Source: Variovorax sp. 679 (GTDB lineage Bacteria > Pseudomonadota > Gammaproteobacteria > Burkholderiales > Burkholderiaceae_C). From it: a DNA stretch of 64,000 nucleotides. The notes beneath the pieces were generated by a model, which saw only the letters and a list, made by a program, of their open reading frames with translations, searched no databases and had not been told where the DNA came from. This document shows, one piece after another, positions 42,351 to 54,808 of this stretch (its first letter is position 1; the number at the start of each line of letters is the position of its first letter). The stretch covers positions 248,001-312,000 of the forward strand of contig NZ_RXFS01000008.1 in NCBI RefSeq assembly GCF_003952185.1, in the 5' to 3' direction. Made by a program: the position numbers and the translations under genes.

Positions 42351-43984
42351 CGAGCAACGCACAACCCAATCAACCCTTGCTCGACGTCAAGGGCCTGCGC
42401 ATCGCCTTCGGCGGCAAGGAGGTCGTGCACGGCATCGACTTCCAGATGGCCGCCGGCGAAAAGCTCGCGCTCGTCGGCGAATCGGGCTCGGGCAAGACTG
42501 TCACCGCACTGTCGCTGCTGCGGCTGGTGCAGAACGCCGACCTGGTCGGTACGGCACGGCTGTTCGGCGGCGAGCGTGCGCAGGGCTCGCGCGACCTGCT
42601 GTCGATTCCCGAGCGCGAGTTGCGCGGCATCAGGGGCAAGGAGATCGCGATGATCTTCCAGGAGCCGATGACCGCCCTGAACGCGCTCTACACCGTGGGC
42701 GACCAGATCGCCGAGGTGCTCGAACTGCACGAGGGGCTGTCGGCCCGCGCTGCGCAGGCGGCTGCTATTCAGTTGCTGGCCGACACCGGCATTCCGGAGC
42801 CGGTGCGGCGGGCGAGGGCGTTTCCGCACCAGCTCTCCGGCGGCCAGCGCCAGCGCGCGATGATCGCCATGGCGCTCGCCTGCAAGCCGCGCCTGCTGCT
42901 TGCCGACGAGCCGACCACCGCGCTCGACGTGACGGTGCGCGCGCAGATCCTCGAATTGCTGGCCGACCTGCAGCGCAAGCACGGCATGGCCGTGCTGCTC
43001 ATCACGCATGACCTGAACCTGGTGCGGCGTTTCGCCGATCGCGTGGTGGTCATGGAGAACGGCCACATCGTCGAGCACGGCGCGGTCGCGCCCGTATTCG
43101 ACGCGCCGCAGCACCCCTATACGCGCAAGTTGATCGACAGCCATCCCGAGCGCAACGTGGCGCCCGTCGCGAGCGGCTCAGGCACGGCTCCGCTGATCGA
43201 GGCCAAGACCTTGCGCGTGGTCTATCCCGTGCCGAGGCCGGGCATCGCCGGCTGGTTCCGAAAGGGCGAATTCGTGGCGGTGCAGGGTGCGGATTTCCGC
43301 ATCTCGCCCGGTGAAACGCTGGGCGTGGTCGGCGAATCGGGCTCGGGCAAGTCGACGCTCGCGCTGGCAGCGCTGGGGCTGCTGAAGCACCAGGGAGCGC
43401 TGCAGGTTGCCGGCAAGGGGTGGGCGGTAGACCGTGCCTCCGATCTTGCCTTGCGCCGCACGATGCAGGTGGTGTTCCAGGACCCGTTCTCGTCGCTTTC
43501 GCCGCGCATGACTGTGGAGCAGATCGTGGGCGAGGGCCTGCGCGTGCACGCGCCGGAGCTTGGCGTCGAAGCGCGCCGGACGCGCGCGCTTGCCGCGCTG
43601 GCGGATGTCGGGCTGACGGAGGCGCAGTTCCCGTCGCTGCTCGAACGCTATCCGCACGAATTCTCGGGCGGGCAACGGCAGCGCCTGGCGATTGCCCGTG
43701 CTCTGATCGTCGATCCCCGGTTGCTGGTGCTCGACGAGCCGACCAGCGCGCTCGACGTGACGATCCAGAAGCAGGTGCTGGGCTTGCTGCAGCGCCTGCA
43801 GCGCGAGCGGGGGCTGAGTTACCTGCTGATCACGCACGACGTCGAGGTGATTCGCGCGATGGCGCACCACGTCATCGTGATGAAGGACGGAGCCATTCTC
43901 GAAACCGGGCCGGTCGAGCGTGTGCTCGATGCGCCCGGGCACCCCTATACGAAGAAACTGGTGGCTGCCGCGCTGCTGGAATAA
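42347..43984 (+). CDS. yejF: Peptide ABC transporter dual ATP-binding protein YejF
   Basis: A 545-residue protein holding two ATP-binding cassettes in one chain: Walker A GESGSGKT and GESGSGKS, signatures LSGGQRQRAMIA and FSGGQRQRLAIA, and Walker B LLLADEPTTALD and LVLDEPTSALD. Fused dual cassettes are normal for YejF (E. coli 529). The start is the GTG at 42347, overlapping the yejE stop, so the operon is translationally coupled. Confidence 0.95.
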   Translation: MTSNAQPNQPLLDVKGLRIAFGGKEVVHGIDFQMAAGEKLALVGESGSGKTVTALSLLRLVQNADLVGTARLFGGERAQGSRDLLSIPERELRGIRGKEIAMIFQEPMTALNALYTVGDQIAEVLELHEGLSARAAQAAAIQLLADTGIPEPVRRARAFPHQLSGGQRQRAMIAMALACKPRLLLADEPTTALDVTVRAQILELLADLQRKHGMAVLLITHDLNLVRRFADRVVVMENGHIVEHGAVAPVFDAPQHPYTRKLIDSHPERNVAPVASGSGTAPLIEAKTLRVVYPVPRPGIAGWFRKGEFVAVQGADFRISPGETLGVVGESGSGKSTLALAALGLLKHQGALQVAGKGWAVDRASDLALRRTMQVVFQDPFSSLSPRMTVEQIVGEGLRVHAPELGVEARRTRALAALADVGLTEAQFPSLLERYPHEFSGGQRQRLAIARALIVDPRLLVLDEPTSALDVTIQKQVLGLLQRLQRERGLSYLLITHDVEVIRAMAHHVIVMKDGAILETGPVERVLDAPGHPYTKKLVAAALLE

Positions 43985-44004
43985 GACAACGGAGACTGCA
44001 AGAA

Positions 44005-45204
44005 ATGTCGGAAACCGGACGCGACCGGCGCGGAGCCTGGCGCGCGGCGCTGGCCTGCATGGTCACCCTTGCGGTGGCGATGGGCCTGGGGCGTTTTGCC
44101 TTCACGCCCATGCTGCCCATCATGCTGCACGAGGGGAAGCTGGAGCTTGCCGCGGGCGGGGTGCTGGCGTCGCTCAACTATCTGGGCTATTTCCTGGGCG
44201 CGGTGAGCTGCGCGGCCATCGGCGTCAAGGCGTCGAGCATGGTGCGGGGCGGGCTGCTGGCCACGGCAGCCTTGCTGGTCGGCATGGGCGTGCTGAACAG
44301 CTTCACGAGCTGGGGCGTGCTTCGCACGGCAGCGGGCGTGATGAGCGCCTGGGTCTTCGTTTTCGCCTCGGGCTGGGGACTGCGGCGGCTGGCCGAGACC
44401 AACGCGCCGACGCTGGCTGGAGTGATCTACACCGGGCCGGGGATCGGCATCGCCATGACCGGGCTGCTCGGCGGCGCGCTCGGGCGCTGGGGTTCGGAGG
44501 CGGGCTGGATCGGGCTGGGCATTCTTGCGGTGGTGCTGATCGCCGTGATCTGGCGGGTGTTCGATGATGGAGAACGCGTTCACGCCGCTGGTGGTGGGGC
44601 CCCGGCACCTGCCACCGCAGCCCGCGTGGCCGCGCCGGCCGACCGCAGCGACGCGATCTGGCTGGTCGCGCTATATGGGCTGGCGGGCTTCGGCTACATC
44701 ATCACCGCTACTTTCCTGCCGGTGATCGCCCGTCAGGCGCTGCCAGGGTCGTCCTGGCCGGATTTCTTCTGGCCGCTGTTCGGGCTGGCGATCATTCCGG
44801 GAGCGCTGATCGGCGCGCGCGCGCCGACGCACTGGGATAACCGGCTGCTGCTGGCCTGCGCCTACGCGCTCCAGGCGCTGGGCGTCGTGCTGTCCGTGGC
44901 ATGGCCGAGCATTGCCGGCTTTGCGCTCGGCAGCCTGCTGCTGGGCATGCCGTTCACCGCCATCACTCTTTTCGCGATGCGGGATGCGCGACGACTGCGC
45001 GGCAATGCGGCAGCAGGGCTGATCGGCTATGCGACGGCCTCCTATGGGGTGGGGCAGATCGTGGGGCCGCTGTTTGCCGCGCCGCTGGCCCAGCGGACCG
45101 GGTCGTTCCAGCTGCCGCTGCTGGTCGCCGCCGCGGCATTGGCGCTCGGCGCCGTCCTGTTCGCGGTGGTCTGGTTCAAATCGCGCAGCGCGGCCGTGCA
45201 ATAG
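44005..45204 (+). CDS. YbfB/YjiJ-family MFS transporter
   Basis: A 399-residue protein with about twelve hydrophobic segments. The start AMGLGRFAFTPMLPIM is the hallmark of the YbfB/YjiJ group of major facilitator transporters, whose substrates are mostly unknown. It begins 20 bases after yejF (GGAGACT before the ATG), so it is probably the last gene of the yej operon, which hints at export of peptide breakdown products; this is inference. Confidence 0.88.
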   Translation: MSETGRDRRGAWRAALACMVTLAVAMGLGRFAFTPMLPIMLHEGKLELAAGGVLASLNYLGYFLGAVSCAAIGVKASSMVRGGLLATAALLVGMGVLNSFTSWGVLRTAAGVMSAWVFVFASGWGLRRLAETNAPTLAGVIYTGPGIGIAMTGLLGGALGRWGSEAGWIGLGILAVVLIAVIWRVFDDGERVHAAGGGAPAPATAARVAAPADRSDAIWLVALYGLAGFGYIITATFLPVIARQALPGSSWPDFFWPLFGLAIIPGALIGARAPTHWDNRLLLACAYALQALGVVLSVAWPSIAGFALGSLLLGMPFTAITLFAMRDARRLRGNAAAGLIGYATASYGVGQIVGPLFAAPLAQRTGSFQLPLLVAAAALALGAVLFAVVWFKSRSAAVQ

Positions 45205-45248
45205 CCGGTTGGACGTTCAAAGGCCCTTCATTAATTGCACAAATAGCA

Positions 45249-45254
45249 TATAAT
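45249..45254 (+). promoter_or_regulatory. -10 box of the rimP-nusA-infB operon promoter
   Basis: A perfect TATAAT in an AT-rich island, unusual in this GC-rich window. A weak -35 (TTCATT at 45227-45232) lies 16 bases upstream. Transcription would start around 45261 and immediately include the hairpin at 45266-45305. Confidence 0.65.
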
Positions 45255-45265
45255 TCGAGGCTCAC

Positions 45266-45305
45266 GACCAAACGGGCGGGTACCAACCGCCCGTTTTTTT
45301 TGGTC
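45266..45305 (+). terminator. Leader hairpin/terminator before rimP
   Basis: GACCAAACGGGCGG pairs with CCGCCCGTTT plus GGTC across a 7-base loop; five extra T in the right arm make a T-run bulge. The core stem followed by eight T looks like an intrinsic terminator, about 85 bases before the rimP start and directly after the -10 box. It may attenuate the translation-factor operon. Confidence 0.75.
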
Positions 45306-45389
45306 TATGCATTCCAGGCATTCATGGCGATCTGGCATCCGTGGCGGGCGGATGGCAGCGCCCAGTATTTAAAAGGCACTTTCGAACAC

Positions 45390-46040
45390 GTGGCATTGCA
45401 GCAAATAGTGGAACAAACCGTGGCCGGTCTCGGCTATGACCTGGTCGAGATCGAACGCTCGGCCGGGGGATTGCTGCGCGTGACGATTGATTTGCATTGG
45501 ACGGCCCCCACCTCGGAAGCTGCGGCTGCCGGCGTTCCGGAGCCTTTCGTGACGGTCGAAGACTGCGAGAAGGTGACGCGCCAGTTGCAATTTGCGCTCG
45601 AGGTCGACGGTGTCGATTACAAGCGGCTCGAGGTGTCCTCGCCGGGTATTGACCGTCCGCTGCGCAATGAGCAGGATTTCGAGCGTTTCGTGGGCGAGGT
45701 GATCGACATCACGCTCAAGGCGCCAATGGGCGCCGCAGCGGCTGGCCAGGTGGCGGCCAACCGCAAGAAATTTCGCGGCACGCTGGAGCGGGCCGCACAG
45801 GTTGAAGGCGCCGCCGATGGCGCCCGGGGCTGGCAAATCGTCTGGAGCGATGCGCCGGAGCCCAAGCCGGGCCAAAAAGTGAGCAAGAAGCGCGCGCCCG
45901 CAACGCTGCAGGCGTTGGGCTTCGTGCTGGACGAGCTGCGCGAGGCGCGGCTCGCGCCAATTGTGGATTTCAAGGGCCGCAAGGCCAGAACCCAACCGGG
46001 TTTTTCGGATATTGACGACGGAACGCAGGTTCCGGACTGA
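45390..46040 (+). CDS. rimP: Ribosome maturation factor RimP
   Basis: A 216-residue 30S assembly factor. The family pattern ALQQIVEQTVAGLGYDLVEIERSAGGLLRVTID starts at the GTG at 45390, chosen over an ATG at 45325 whose extra residues lack conservation. SSPGIDRPL, the RimP signature, is present. It is longer than E. coli RimP (about 150) because of an insert around residues 100-190 (RAAQVEGAADGARGWQ), common in Comamonadaceae. First gene of the operon. Confidence 0.93.
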   Translation: MALQQIVEQTVAGLGYDLVEIERSAGGLLRVTIDLHWTAPTSEAAAAGVPEPFVTVEDCEKVTRQLQFALEVDGVDYKRLEVSSPGIDRPLRNEQDFERFVGEVIDITLKAPMGAAAAGQVAANRKKFRGTLERAAQVEGAADGARGWQIVWSDAPEPKPGQKVSKKRAPATLQALGFVLDELREARLAPIVDFKGRKARTQPGFSDIDDGTQVPD

Positions 46041-46056
46041 CCAGAGGAGTGGTGGC

Positions 46057-47550
46057 ATGAATCGCGAAATGTTGATGTTGGTGGATGCGATCTCGCGCGA
46101 GAAGAACGTCGAGCGCGACGTGGTCTTCGGCGCGGTCGAGTCCGCGCTGGCGCAGGCCACCAAGAAACTTCATCAGGGCGACGTGGACATCCGCGTCTCG
46201 GTCGATCGCGACAGCGGCGACTACGAAACCTTCCGTCGCTGGCACGTCGTGCCCGACGAAGCCGGCCTGCAGCTGCCCGACCAGGAAATCCTGCTCTTCG
46301 AAGCCAAGGAAGAAATGGCGGACATCGAAGTCGGCGAGTACATCGAAGAGGCTGTCGACTCCGTGCCCATCGGCCGCATCGGCGCCATGGCTGCCAAGCA
46401 GGTCATCCTGCAGAAGATCCGCGACGCCGAGCGCGAGATGCTGCTCAACGACTTCATGTCGCGCGGCGACAAGATCTTCGTGGGCACCGTCAAGCGCCTT
46501 GACAAGGGCGACATCATCGTCGAGGCCGGCCGCGTCGAAGGCCGCCTGCGCCGCAGCGAGATGATCGCCAAGGAAAACCTGCGCAACGGCGACCGCGTGC
46601 GGGCCATGATCATGGAAGTCGACCTGACGCTGCGCGGCGCGCCAATCATCCTGTCGCGCTCGGCGCCCGAATTCATGATCGAGCTGTTCCGCCAGGAAGT
46701 GCCCGAGATCGAACAGGGCCTGCTCGAAATCAAGAGCTGCGCCCGCGACCCCGGGTCGCGCGCCAAGATCGCGGTGCTGTCGCACGACAAGCGCGTCGAT
46801 CCGATCGGCACCTGCGTCGGCGTGCGCGGCACCCGCGTCAACGCCGTGACCAACGAGCTGGCCGGCGAGCGCGTGGACATCGTCCTATGGAGCGAAGACC
46901 CCGCCCAGTTCGTGATCGGTGCGCTGGCACCGGCCAACGTGTCGTCGATCGTGGTCGATGAAGAAAAGCACGCCATGGACGTGGTGGTCGACGAGGAGAA
47001 CCTCGCCATCGCCATCGGCCGCGGCGGCCAGAACGTGCGCCTGGCTTCCGACCTCACCGGCTGGAAGATCAACATCATGGACGCCAACGAGTCGGCCCAG
47101 AAGCAGGCGACCGAGACCGATGCCAGCCGCAAGCTGTTCATGGAAAAGCTCGACGTCGACGAGGAAATCGCCGACATCCTCATTTCGGAAGGCTTCAACA
47201 GCCTCGAGGAAGTGGCCTATGTGCCGATCTCCGAAATGCTGGAAATCGAAGCCTTCGACGAAGACACCATCAACGAGCTGCGCGCCCGTGCCAAGGATGC
47301 GCTGCTGACCATGGAAATTGCCAAGGAAGAGGGCGTCGAGACGCAGTCGGCGGTGTCGCAGGACCTGCGCGACCTCGAAGGCCTGGACCCCGAGCTGATT
47401 CCCAAGCTGCACGAAGCGGGCGTGAACACCCGTGACGACCTTGCCGACCTCGCGGTCGATGAACTCACCGAGATCACCGGCCAGAGCGCCGATGACGCCA
47501 AAGCCCTCATCTTGAAAGCCCGCGAACACTGGTTCGCCGGCCAAGAGTGA
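46057..47550 (+). CDS. nusA: Transcription termination/antitermination factor NusA
   Basis: A 497-residue RNA-polymerase-binding factor. It has the N-terminal polymerase-binding domain (MNREMLMLVDAISREKNV), an S1 domain (around residues 135-200), two KH domains with IAIGRGGQNVRLAS, and two C-terminal acidic repeats (EEIADILISEGFNSLEEVAYVP and the QDLRDLEGLDPELIPKLHEAGV copy). Length matches E. coli NusA (495). It lies 16 bases after rimP. Confidence 0.97.
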   Translation: MNREMLMLVDAISREKNVERDVVFGAVESALAQATKKLHQGDVDIRVSVDRDSGDYETFRRWHVVPDEAGLQLPDQEILLFEAKEEMADIEVGEYIEEAVDSVPIGRIGAMAAKQVILQKIRDAEREMLLNDFMSRGDKIFVGTVKRLDKGDIIVEAGRVEGRLRRSEMIAKENLRNGDRVRAMIMEVDLTLRGAPIILSRSAPEFMIELFRQEVPEIEQGLLEIKSCARDPGSRAKIAVLSHDKRVDPIGTCVGVRGTRVNAVTNELAGERVDIVLWSEDPAQFVIGALAPANVSSIVVDEEKHAMDVVVDEENLAIAIGRGGQNVRLASDLTGWKINIMDANESAQKQATETDASRKLFMEKLDVDEEIADILISEGFNSLEEVAYVPISEMLEIEAFDEDTINELRARAKDALLTMEIAKEEGVETQSAVSQDLRDLEGLDPELIPKLHEAGVNTRDDLADLAVDELTEITGQSADDAKALILKAREHWFAGQE

Positions 47551-47574
47551 CGGTCATGGAGGCACGAAACCAAT

Positions 47575-50547
<2,973 letters not shown>

Positions 50548-50551
50548 GGCG

Positions 50552-50649
50552 CGCCACGATATCGGACTCATTGCCGCGTTGCAGCCGTCTTGCCGTACTG
50601 AAGTACTGTCTGCGACGGCGCGCCTTGCACTGAGCCCGATCTCGCGACG
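50552..50649. repeat. 98-base imperfect inverted repeat between infB and rbfA
   Basis: Two 48-base arms (50552-50599 and 50602-50649) fold into one long hairpin capped by GTAC-TGAA-GTAC. Paired blocks include ATCGG/CTCA...TGAG/CCGAT near the base, CCGTC/GACGG in the middle and GTACT/AGTAC at the tip, with internal bulges. There is no T run. It begins 4 bases after the infB stop. Confidence 0.8.
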
Positions 50650-50664
50650 CTAGTGATTGATCAA

Positions 50665-51036
50665 ATGCCCAAGAAAAAAGCAGCTACTCCCAACCGCGCC
50701 TTCAAGGTCGCCGATCAGATCCAGCGTGATCTGACGGAGTTGATCGCGCGCGAGTTGAAGGACCCGCGCGTGGGCATGGTCACGATCCAGGCCGTCGAGG
50801 TCACGCCCGACTATGCGCACGCGAAGGTCTTCTTCAGCCTGCTCACGGGCGACGTGGCCGAGACCACCGAGGCGCTGAACCAGGCCGCAGGCTTCCTGCG
50901 CAACGGCCTGTTCAAGCGCCTGCACATTCACACCGTGCCCACGCTGCACTTCATGTTCGACCGCACCACCGAGCGTGCGGCCGACATGAACGCGCTCATC
51001 GCACAAGCCGTCGCTTCGCGCTCGAAAGACGACTAG
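50665..51036 (+). CDS. rbfA: Ribosome-binding factor A
   Basis: A 123-residue KH-fold protein for late 30S maturation and cold adaptation. The pattern RAFKVADQIQRDLTELIARELKDPRVGMVTI is typical, with HFMFDRTTERAADMNALI near the C-terminus. I take the ATG at 50665 (PKKKAATPNR); a GTG at 50653 would add four residues. Neither has a clear ribosome-binding site. It is followed two bases later by truB. Confidence 0.94.
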   Translation: MPKKKAATPNRAFKVADQIQRDLTELIARELKDPRVGMVTIQAVEVTPDYAHAKVFFSLLTGDVAETTEALNQAAGFLRNGLFKRLHIHTVPTLHFMFDRTTERAADMNALIAQAVASRSKDD

Positions 51037-51038
51037 CC

Positions 51039-51995
51039 ATGAACGCGCCACGCACACGGGTGCAGCGGCGCCCTGTGCATGGGGTGTTGCTGCTCGACAA
51101 ACCGCTGGGGCTCTCCAGCAACCAGGCCTTGCAGAAGGCCAAGTGGTTGCTGCGTGCCGAGAAGGCGGGCCATACCGGCACGCTCGATCCGCTCGCCACC
51201 GGCGTCCTGCCCCTGTGTTTCGGCGCGGCCACCAAGTTCAGCCAGCTGCACCTGGATGCCGACAAGACCTACGAAGCCACGGCCCGCCTGGGTGTGAAGA
51301 CCTCCACCGGCGATGCCGAGGGTGAGGTGATCGCCGAGCGGCCGGTGCATGTCACGCCTGAAGACCTGGCGCGCGTCGAGGCGCAGTTCACCGGCCCGAT
51401 CCGCCAGGTGCCGCCGATGCACAGCGCGCTCAAGAAGGACGGCAAGGCGCTCTACGAGTACGCCCGCGAAGGCGTGGAAGTCGAACGGGCGCCGCGCGAC
51501 GTGGTGATCCACAAGCTCGAAATCCGCGCCGTCGGGGCCGATACCATCCGCATCCTGGCCTCCGTGAGCAAGGGCACCTATATCCGCACCCTGGGCGAAG
51601 ACATCGGCGAGGCGCTGGGTTGCGGCGCGCACCTGACCTCGCTGCGCCGCACCGCTACGGGCGGTTTCGTCGAAGCCCGGTGCATCACGCTCGAAGCGCT
51701 CGAAGCCATGGACGAGGAAGGGCGCCTGGCGCAGCTCCTGCCGGCCGAAGCCCTGGTCGACGGCCACAGCCGCGTCACGCTGGGCACGGAAGATGCAGCA
51801 CGCTTTCTTTCCGGCCTGCGCCGCCGCGGAGCCTGGGCCGATGCGGGCGAGGTTGCCGTCTTCGGTGCCGAGCCGCCCGCTTTCCTCGGCACGGCCCACG
51901 TCGCTGCCGGCGAACTGATTCCGGGGCGCTTGCTGAACCCCATCGAAATCCAGCAAATTCTTTTGAACGCACAACAGACCGAAGCGACACCATGA
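51039..51995 (+). CDS. truB: tRNA pseudouridine(55) synthase
   Basis: A 318-residue enzyme that makes pseudouridine 55 in the T arm of tRNAs. The catalytic Asp50 is in GHTGTLDPLATGVLP; PVHGVLLLDKPLGLSSNQAL and SKGTYIRTLGEDIG are conserved. Length is normal (E. coli 314). It follows rbfA by two bases, and its stop overlaps the typA ATG by four bases. Confidence 0.97.
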   Translation: MNAPRTRVQRRPVHGVLLLDKPLGLSSNQALQKAKWLLRAEKAGHTGTLDPLATGVLPLCFGAATKFSQLHLDADKTYEATARLGVKTSTGDAEGEVIAERPVHVTPEDLARVEAQFTGPIRQVPPMHSALKKDGKALYEYAREGVEVERAPRDVVIHKLEIRAVGADTIRILASVSKGTYIRTLGEDIGEALGCGAHLTSLRRTATGGFVEARCITLEALEAMDEEGRLAQLLPAEALVDGHSRVTLGTEDAARFLSGLRRRGAWADAGEVAVFGAEPPAFLGTAHVAAGELIPGRLLNPIEIQQILLNAQQTEATP

Positions 51996-53833
51996 GTACC
52001 AAGCAAATCCGCAATATCGCCATCATTGCCCACGTTGACCATGGCAAGACCACGATGGTCGACCAATTGCTGCGCCAGTCGGGCACCTTCGCCGAGCACG
52101 AGAAAGTGGTCGACACGGTGATGGACAACAACGCGATCGAAAAAGAGCGCGGCATCACCATCCTGGCCAAGAACTGCGCCGTGAGCTGGAAGGGCACGCA
52201 CATCAACATCGTCGACACCCCCGGCCACGCGGACTTCGGCGGTGAAGTGGAGCGTGCGCTGTCGATGGTCGACGGCGTGCTGCTGCTGATCGACGCGCAG
52301 GAAGGCCCGATGCCGCAGACGCGCTTCGTGACCAAGAAGGCGCTGGCGCTGGGCCTGAAGCCCATCGTCGTGGTGAACAAGGTCGACAAGCCGGGCGCAA
52401 ACCCCGACAAGGTGGTCAATGCCGCCTTCGACCTGTTCGACAAGCTCGGCGCGACCGACGAACAGCTCGACTTCCCCGTGGTGTACGCCTCGGGCATCAA
52501 CGGCTGGTCGTCGATGGAAGAAGGTGCCCAGGGCGAGCAGTGGGGCCCCGACATGTCGGCCCTATTCGACACCATCCTGAAGCACGTGCCGTCGCAGAAG
52601 GGTGACCCCGCCGCGCCGCTGCAGCTGCAGATTTCCGCGCTCGACTTCTCGACCTTCGTCGGTCGAATCGGCGTGGGCCGCATCAGCCAGGGCACGCTGA
52701 AGCCCATGATGGACGTGGTCGTCATGGAAGGTCCGGACGGCAAGTCCATCAAGGGCCGCGTCAACCAGGTGCTGACCTTCCAGGGCCTGGACCGCGTGCA
52801 GGCCACCGAAGCCGGCCCGGGCGAGATCGTGCTGATCAACGGCATTGCCGACGTCGGCATCGGCGTCACCATCACCGACCCGGCCAACCCGGCGCCGCTG
52901 CCGATGCTGAAGGTCGATGAGCCGACGCTGACGATGAATTTCTGCGTCAACACCAGCCCGCTGGCCGGCCGCGAAGGCAAGTTCGTCACCAGCCGCCAGA
53001 TCTGGGACCGCCTGCAGAAAGAGCTGCAGCACAACGTCGCGCTGCGCGTGAACGAGACCGACGAGGAAGGCGTGTTCGAAGTGATGGGCCGCGGTGAACT
53101 GCACCTGACCATCCTGCTGGAAAACATGCGCCGCGAAGGCTACGAAATGGCCGTGTCGAAGCCGCGCGTGGTGTTCCGCGAGATCGACGGCGTGCGCAAC
53201 GAGCCCATCGAGCTGGTGACGGCCGACATCGAGGAAAACCACCAGGGCGGCGTGATGCAGGCACTGGGCGAGCGCAAGGGCGAACTCGTCAACATGGAAC
53301 CGGACGGCCGTGGCCGCGTGCGCCTCGAATACCGCATTCCGGCGCGTGGCCTGATCGGCTTCACGAACGAGTTCCTGAACCTGACGCGCGGCTCGGGCCT
53401 CATCAGCAACATCTTCGACAGCTACGAGCCGCACAAGGGCGACATCGGCGGCCGCAAGAACGGCGTGCTGATCTCCATGGACGACGGTGAAATCTTCACC
53501 TACGCCCTGGGCAAGCTGGACGACCGCGGCCGCATGTTCGTGAAGGCGAACGATCCGGTGTACGAAGGCATGATCGTCGGCATCCACAGCCGCGACAACG
53601 ATCTGGTGGTGAACGCCACGCGTACCAAGCAGCTGACCAACTTCCGCGTCTCGGGCAAGGAAGACGCGATCAAGATCACGCCCCCGATCGAACTCACGCT
53701 CGAATACGGCGTGGAATTCATCGAGGACGACGAACTGGTCGAGATCACGCCCAAGAGCGTGCGCCTGCGCAAGCGTTTCCTGAAGGAACACGAGCGCAAG
53801 CGCGCCAGCCGCGACCCGATGCAGCAAAGCTGA
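51992..53833 (+). CDS. typA: Ribosome-associated GTPase TypA/BipA
   Basis: A 613-residue translational GTPase involved in 50S assembly and stress responses. G1 AHVDHGKTT, G3 DTPGHADFGGEV and G4 NKVDK are visible, followed by the elongation-factor-like domains and the BipA-specific C-terminal domain. Length matches E. coli BipA (607). It starts inside the truB stop (ATGA) and ends the operon; the next gene starts 25 bases later and may be read through. Confidence 0.96.
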   Translation: MSTKQIRNIAIIAHVDHGKTTMVDQLLRQSGTFAEHEKVVDTVMDNNAIEKERGITILAKNCAVSWKGTHINIVDTPGHADFGGEVERALSMVDGVLLLIDAQEGPMPQTRFVTKKALALGLKPIVVVNKVDKPGANPDKVVNAAFDLFDKLGATDEQLDFPVVYASGINGWSSMEEGAQGEQWGPDMSALFDTILKHVPSQKGDPAAPLQLQISALDFSTFVGRIGVGRISQGTLKPMMDVVVMEGPDGKSIKGRVNQVLTFQGLDRVQATEAGPGEIVLINGIADVGIGVTITDPANPAPLPMLKVDEPTLTMNFCVNTSPLAGREGKFVTSRQIWDRLQKELQHNVALRVNETDEEGVFEVMGRGELHLTILLENMRREGYEMAVSKPRVVFREIDGVRNEPIELVTADIEENHQGGVMQALGERKGELVNMEPDGRGRVRLEYRIPARGLIGFTNEFLNLTRGSGLISNIFDSYEPHKGDIGGRKNGVLISMDDGEIFTYALGKLDDRGRMFVKANDPVYEGMIVGIHSRDNDLVVNATRTKQLTNFRVSGKEDAIKITPPIELTLEYGVEFIEDDELVEITPKSVRLRKRFLKEHERKRASRDPMQQS

Positions 53834-53858
53834 TCGCTTCCGCTTTCCTGCTTTTTCC

Positions 53859-54776
53859 ATGCGCCTGACGCACGGCGTCGCCGTCTGGCTGATGGTCGTC
53901 GTGACCCTGATGTGGGGCACGGCGGGCGTCGTCACACGGCACCTCGAGCAGGCGCACAGCTTCGAGATCACCTTCTGGCGCAGCCTCTTCACGACGCTGG
54001 CGCTGCTGGTGATCTTGCCGCTCTGGCGGGGGCGCGCGGTGTTTTCCCAATTGCGCACCGGCGGGCGTGAACTCTGGATCTCGGGCGTCTGCTGGGCCGT
54101 GATGTTCACGGCCTTCATGGTCGCGCTCACGCTGGCTTCGACGGCCAGCGTGCTCGTCACGATGTCGCTCGGGCCGTTGTTCACGGCGCTCGCGGCGCGT
54201 TTCTTCATCGGGCACAGGCTGCCTGCGCGCACCTGGCTGGCGATCGTGGTTGCGGGTGCGGGCATCGGCTGGATGTACGGCACGCAGCTGATGCAGGGCG
54301 GAGGCGGTTCGCTGGCCGGCACGCTGCTGGCGCTGTGCGTGCCGTTGGCCGGCGCGGCCAACTGGACCGTCGTGCAGCACGCCCAGGCGAAGGGTCACAA
54401 GGTGGACCTGGTGCCCGCAGTGCTCATCGGCGCGGTGCTCACTGCGCTCTTCACTCTGCCTTTTGCCTGGCCGTTCCGCGCGAGCGCGAGCGACCTTGGG
54501 CTGCTGGCTTTCCTGGGCGTGTTCCAGCTCGCCATTCCCTGCGTTCTCTCGGTGCTGTGCGCCCAGGTGCTGAAGGCGCCTGAAGTCGCGCTACTGGCCT
54601 TGCTGGAGGTGATCTTCGGCATCGCGCTGGCCTGGATCGGCGCGGGCGAGCAGCCTGCGCCGAGCGTGCTCACCGGCGGGACGCTGGTCATCGGGGCGCT
54701 GGTCTTCAACGAACTGCTGGCACTGCGCGGGCGACGCACCACGGTCGCCGATACCGCGGTGCCGGGCGCACACTGA
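53859..54776 (+). CDS. EamA-family DMT transporter
   Basis: A 305-residue inner-membrane protein with about ten hydrophobic segments arranged as two five-helix EamA repeats (first LMWGTAGVVTRHLEQAHSFEITFWRSL, second ALCVPLAGAANWTVVQHAQAK). The family contains exporters of amino acids, nucleosides and other metabolites; the substrate here is unknown. It follows typA by 25 bases without a visible terminator between them. Confidence 0.9.
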   Translation: MRLTHGVAVWLMVVVTLMWGTAGVVTRHLEQAHSFEITFWRSLFTTLALLVILPLWRGRAVFSQLRTGGRELWISGVCWAVMFTAFMVALTLASTASVLVTMSLGPLFTALAARFFIGHRLPARTWLAIVVAGAGIGWMYGTQLMQGGGGSLAGTLLALCVPLAGAANWTVVQHAQAKGHKVDLVPAVLIGAVLTALFTLPFAWPFRASASDLGLLAFLGVFQLAIPCVLSVLCAQVLKAPEVALLALLEVIFGIALAWIGAGEQPAPSVLTGGTLVIGALVFNELLALRGRRTTVADTAVPGAH

Positions 54777-54808
54777 AGCCCCTCTCGACCGGTTGACCGG
54801 CGCGTGTC

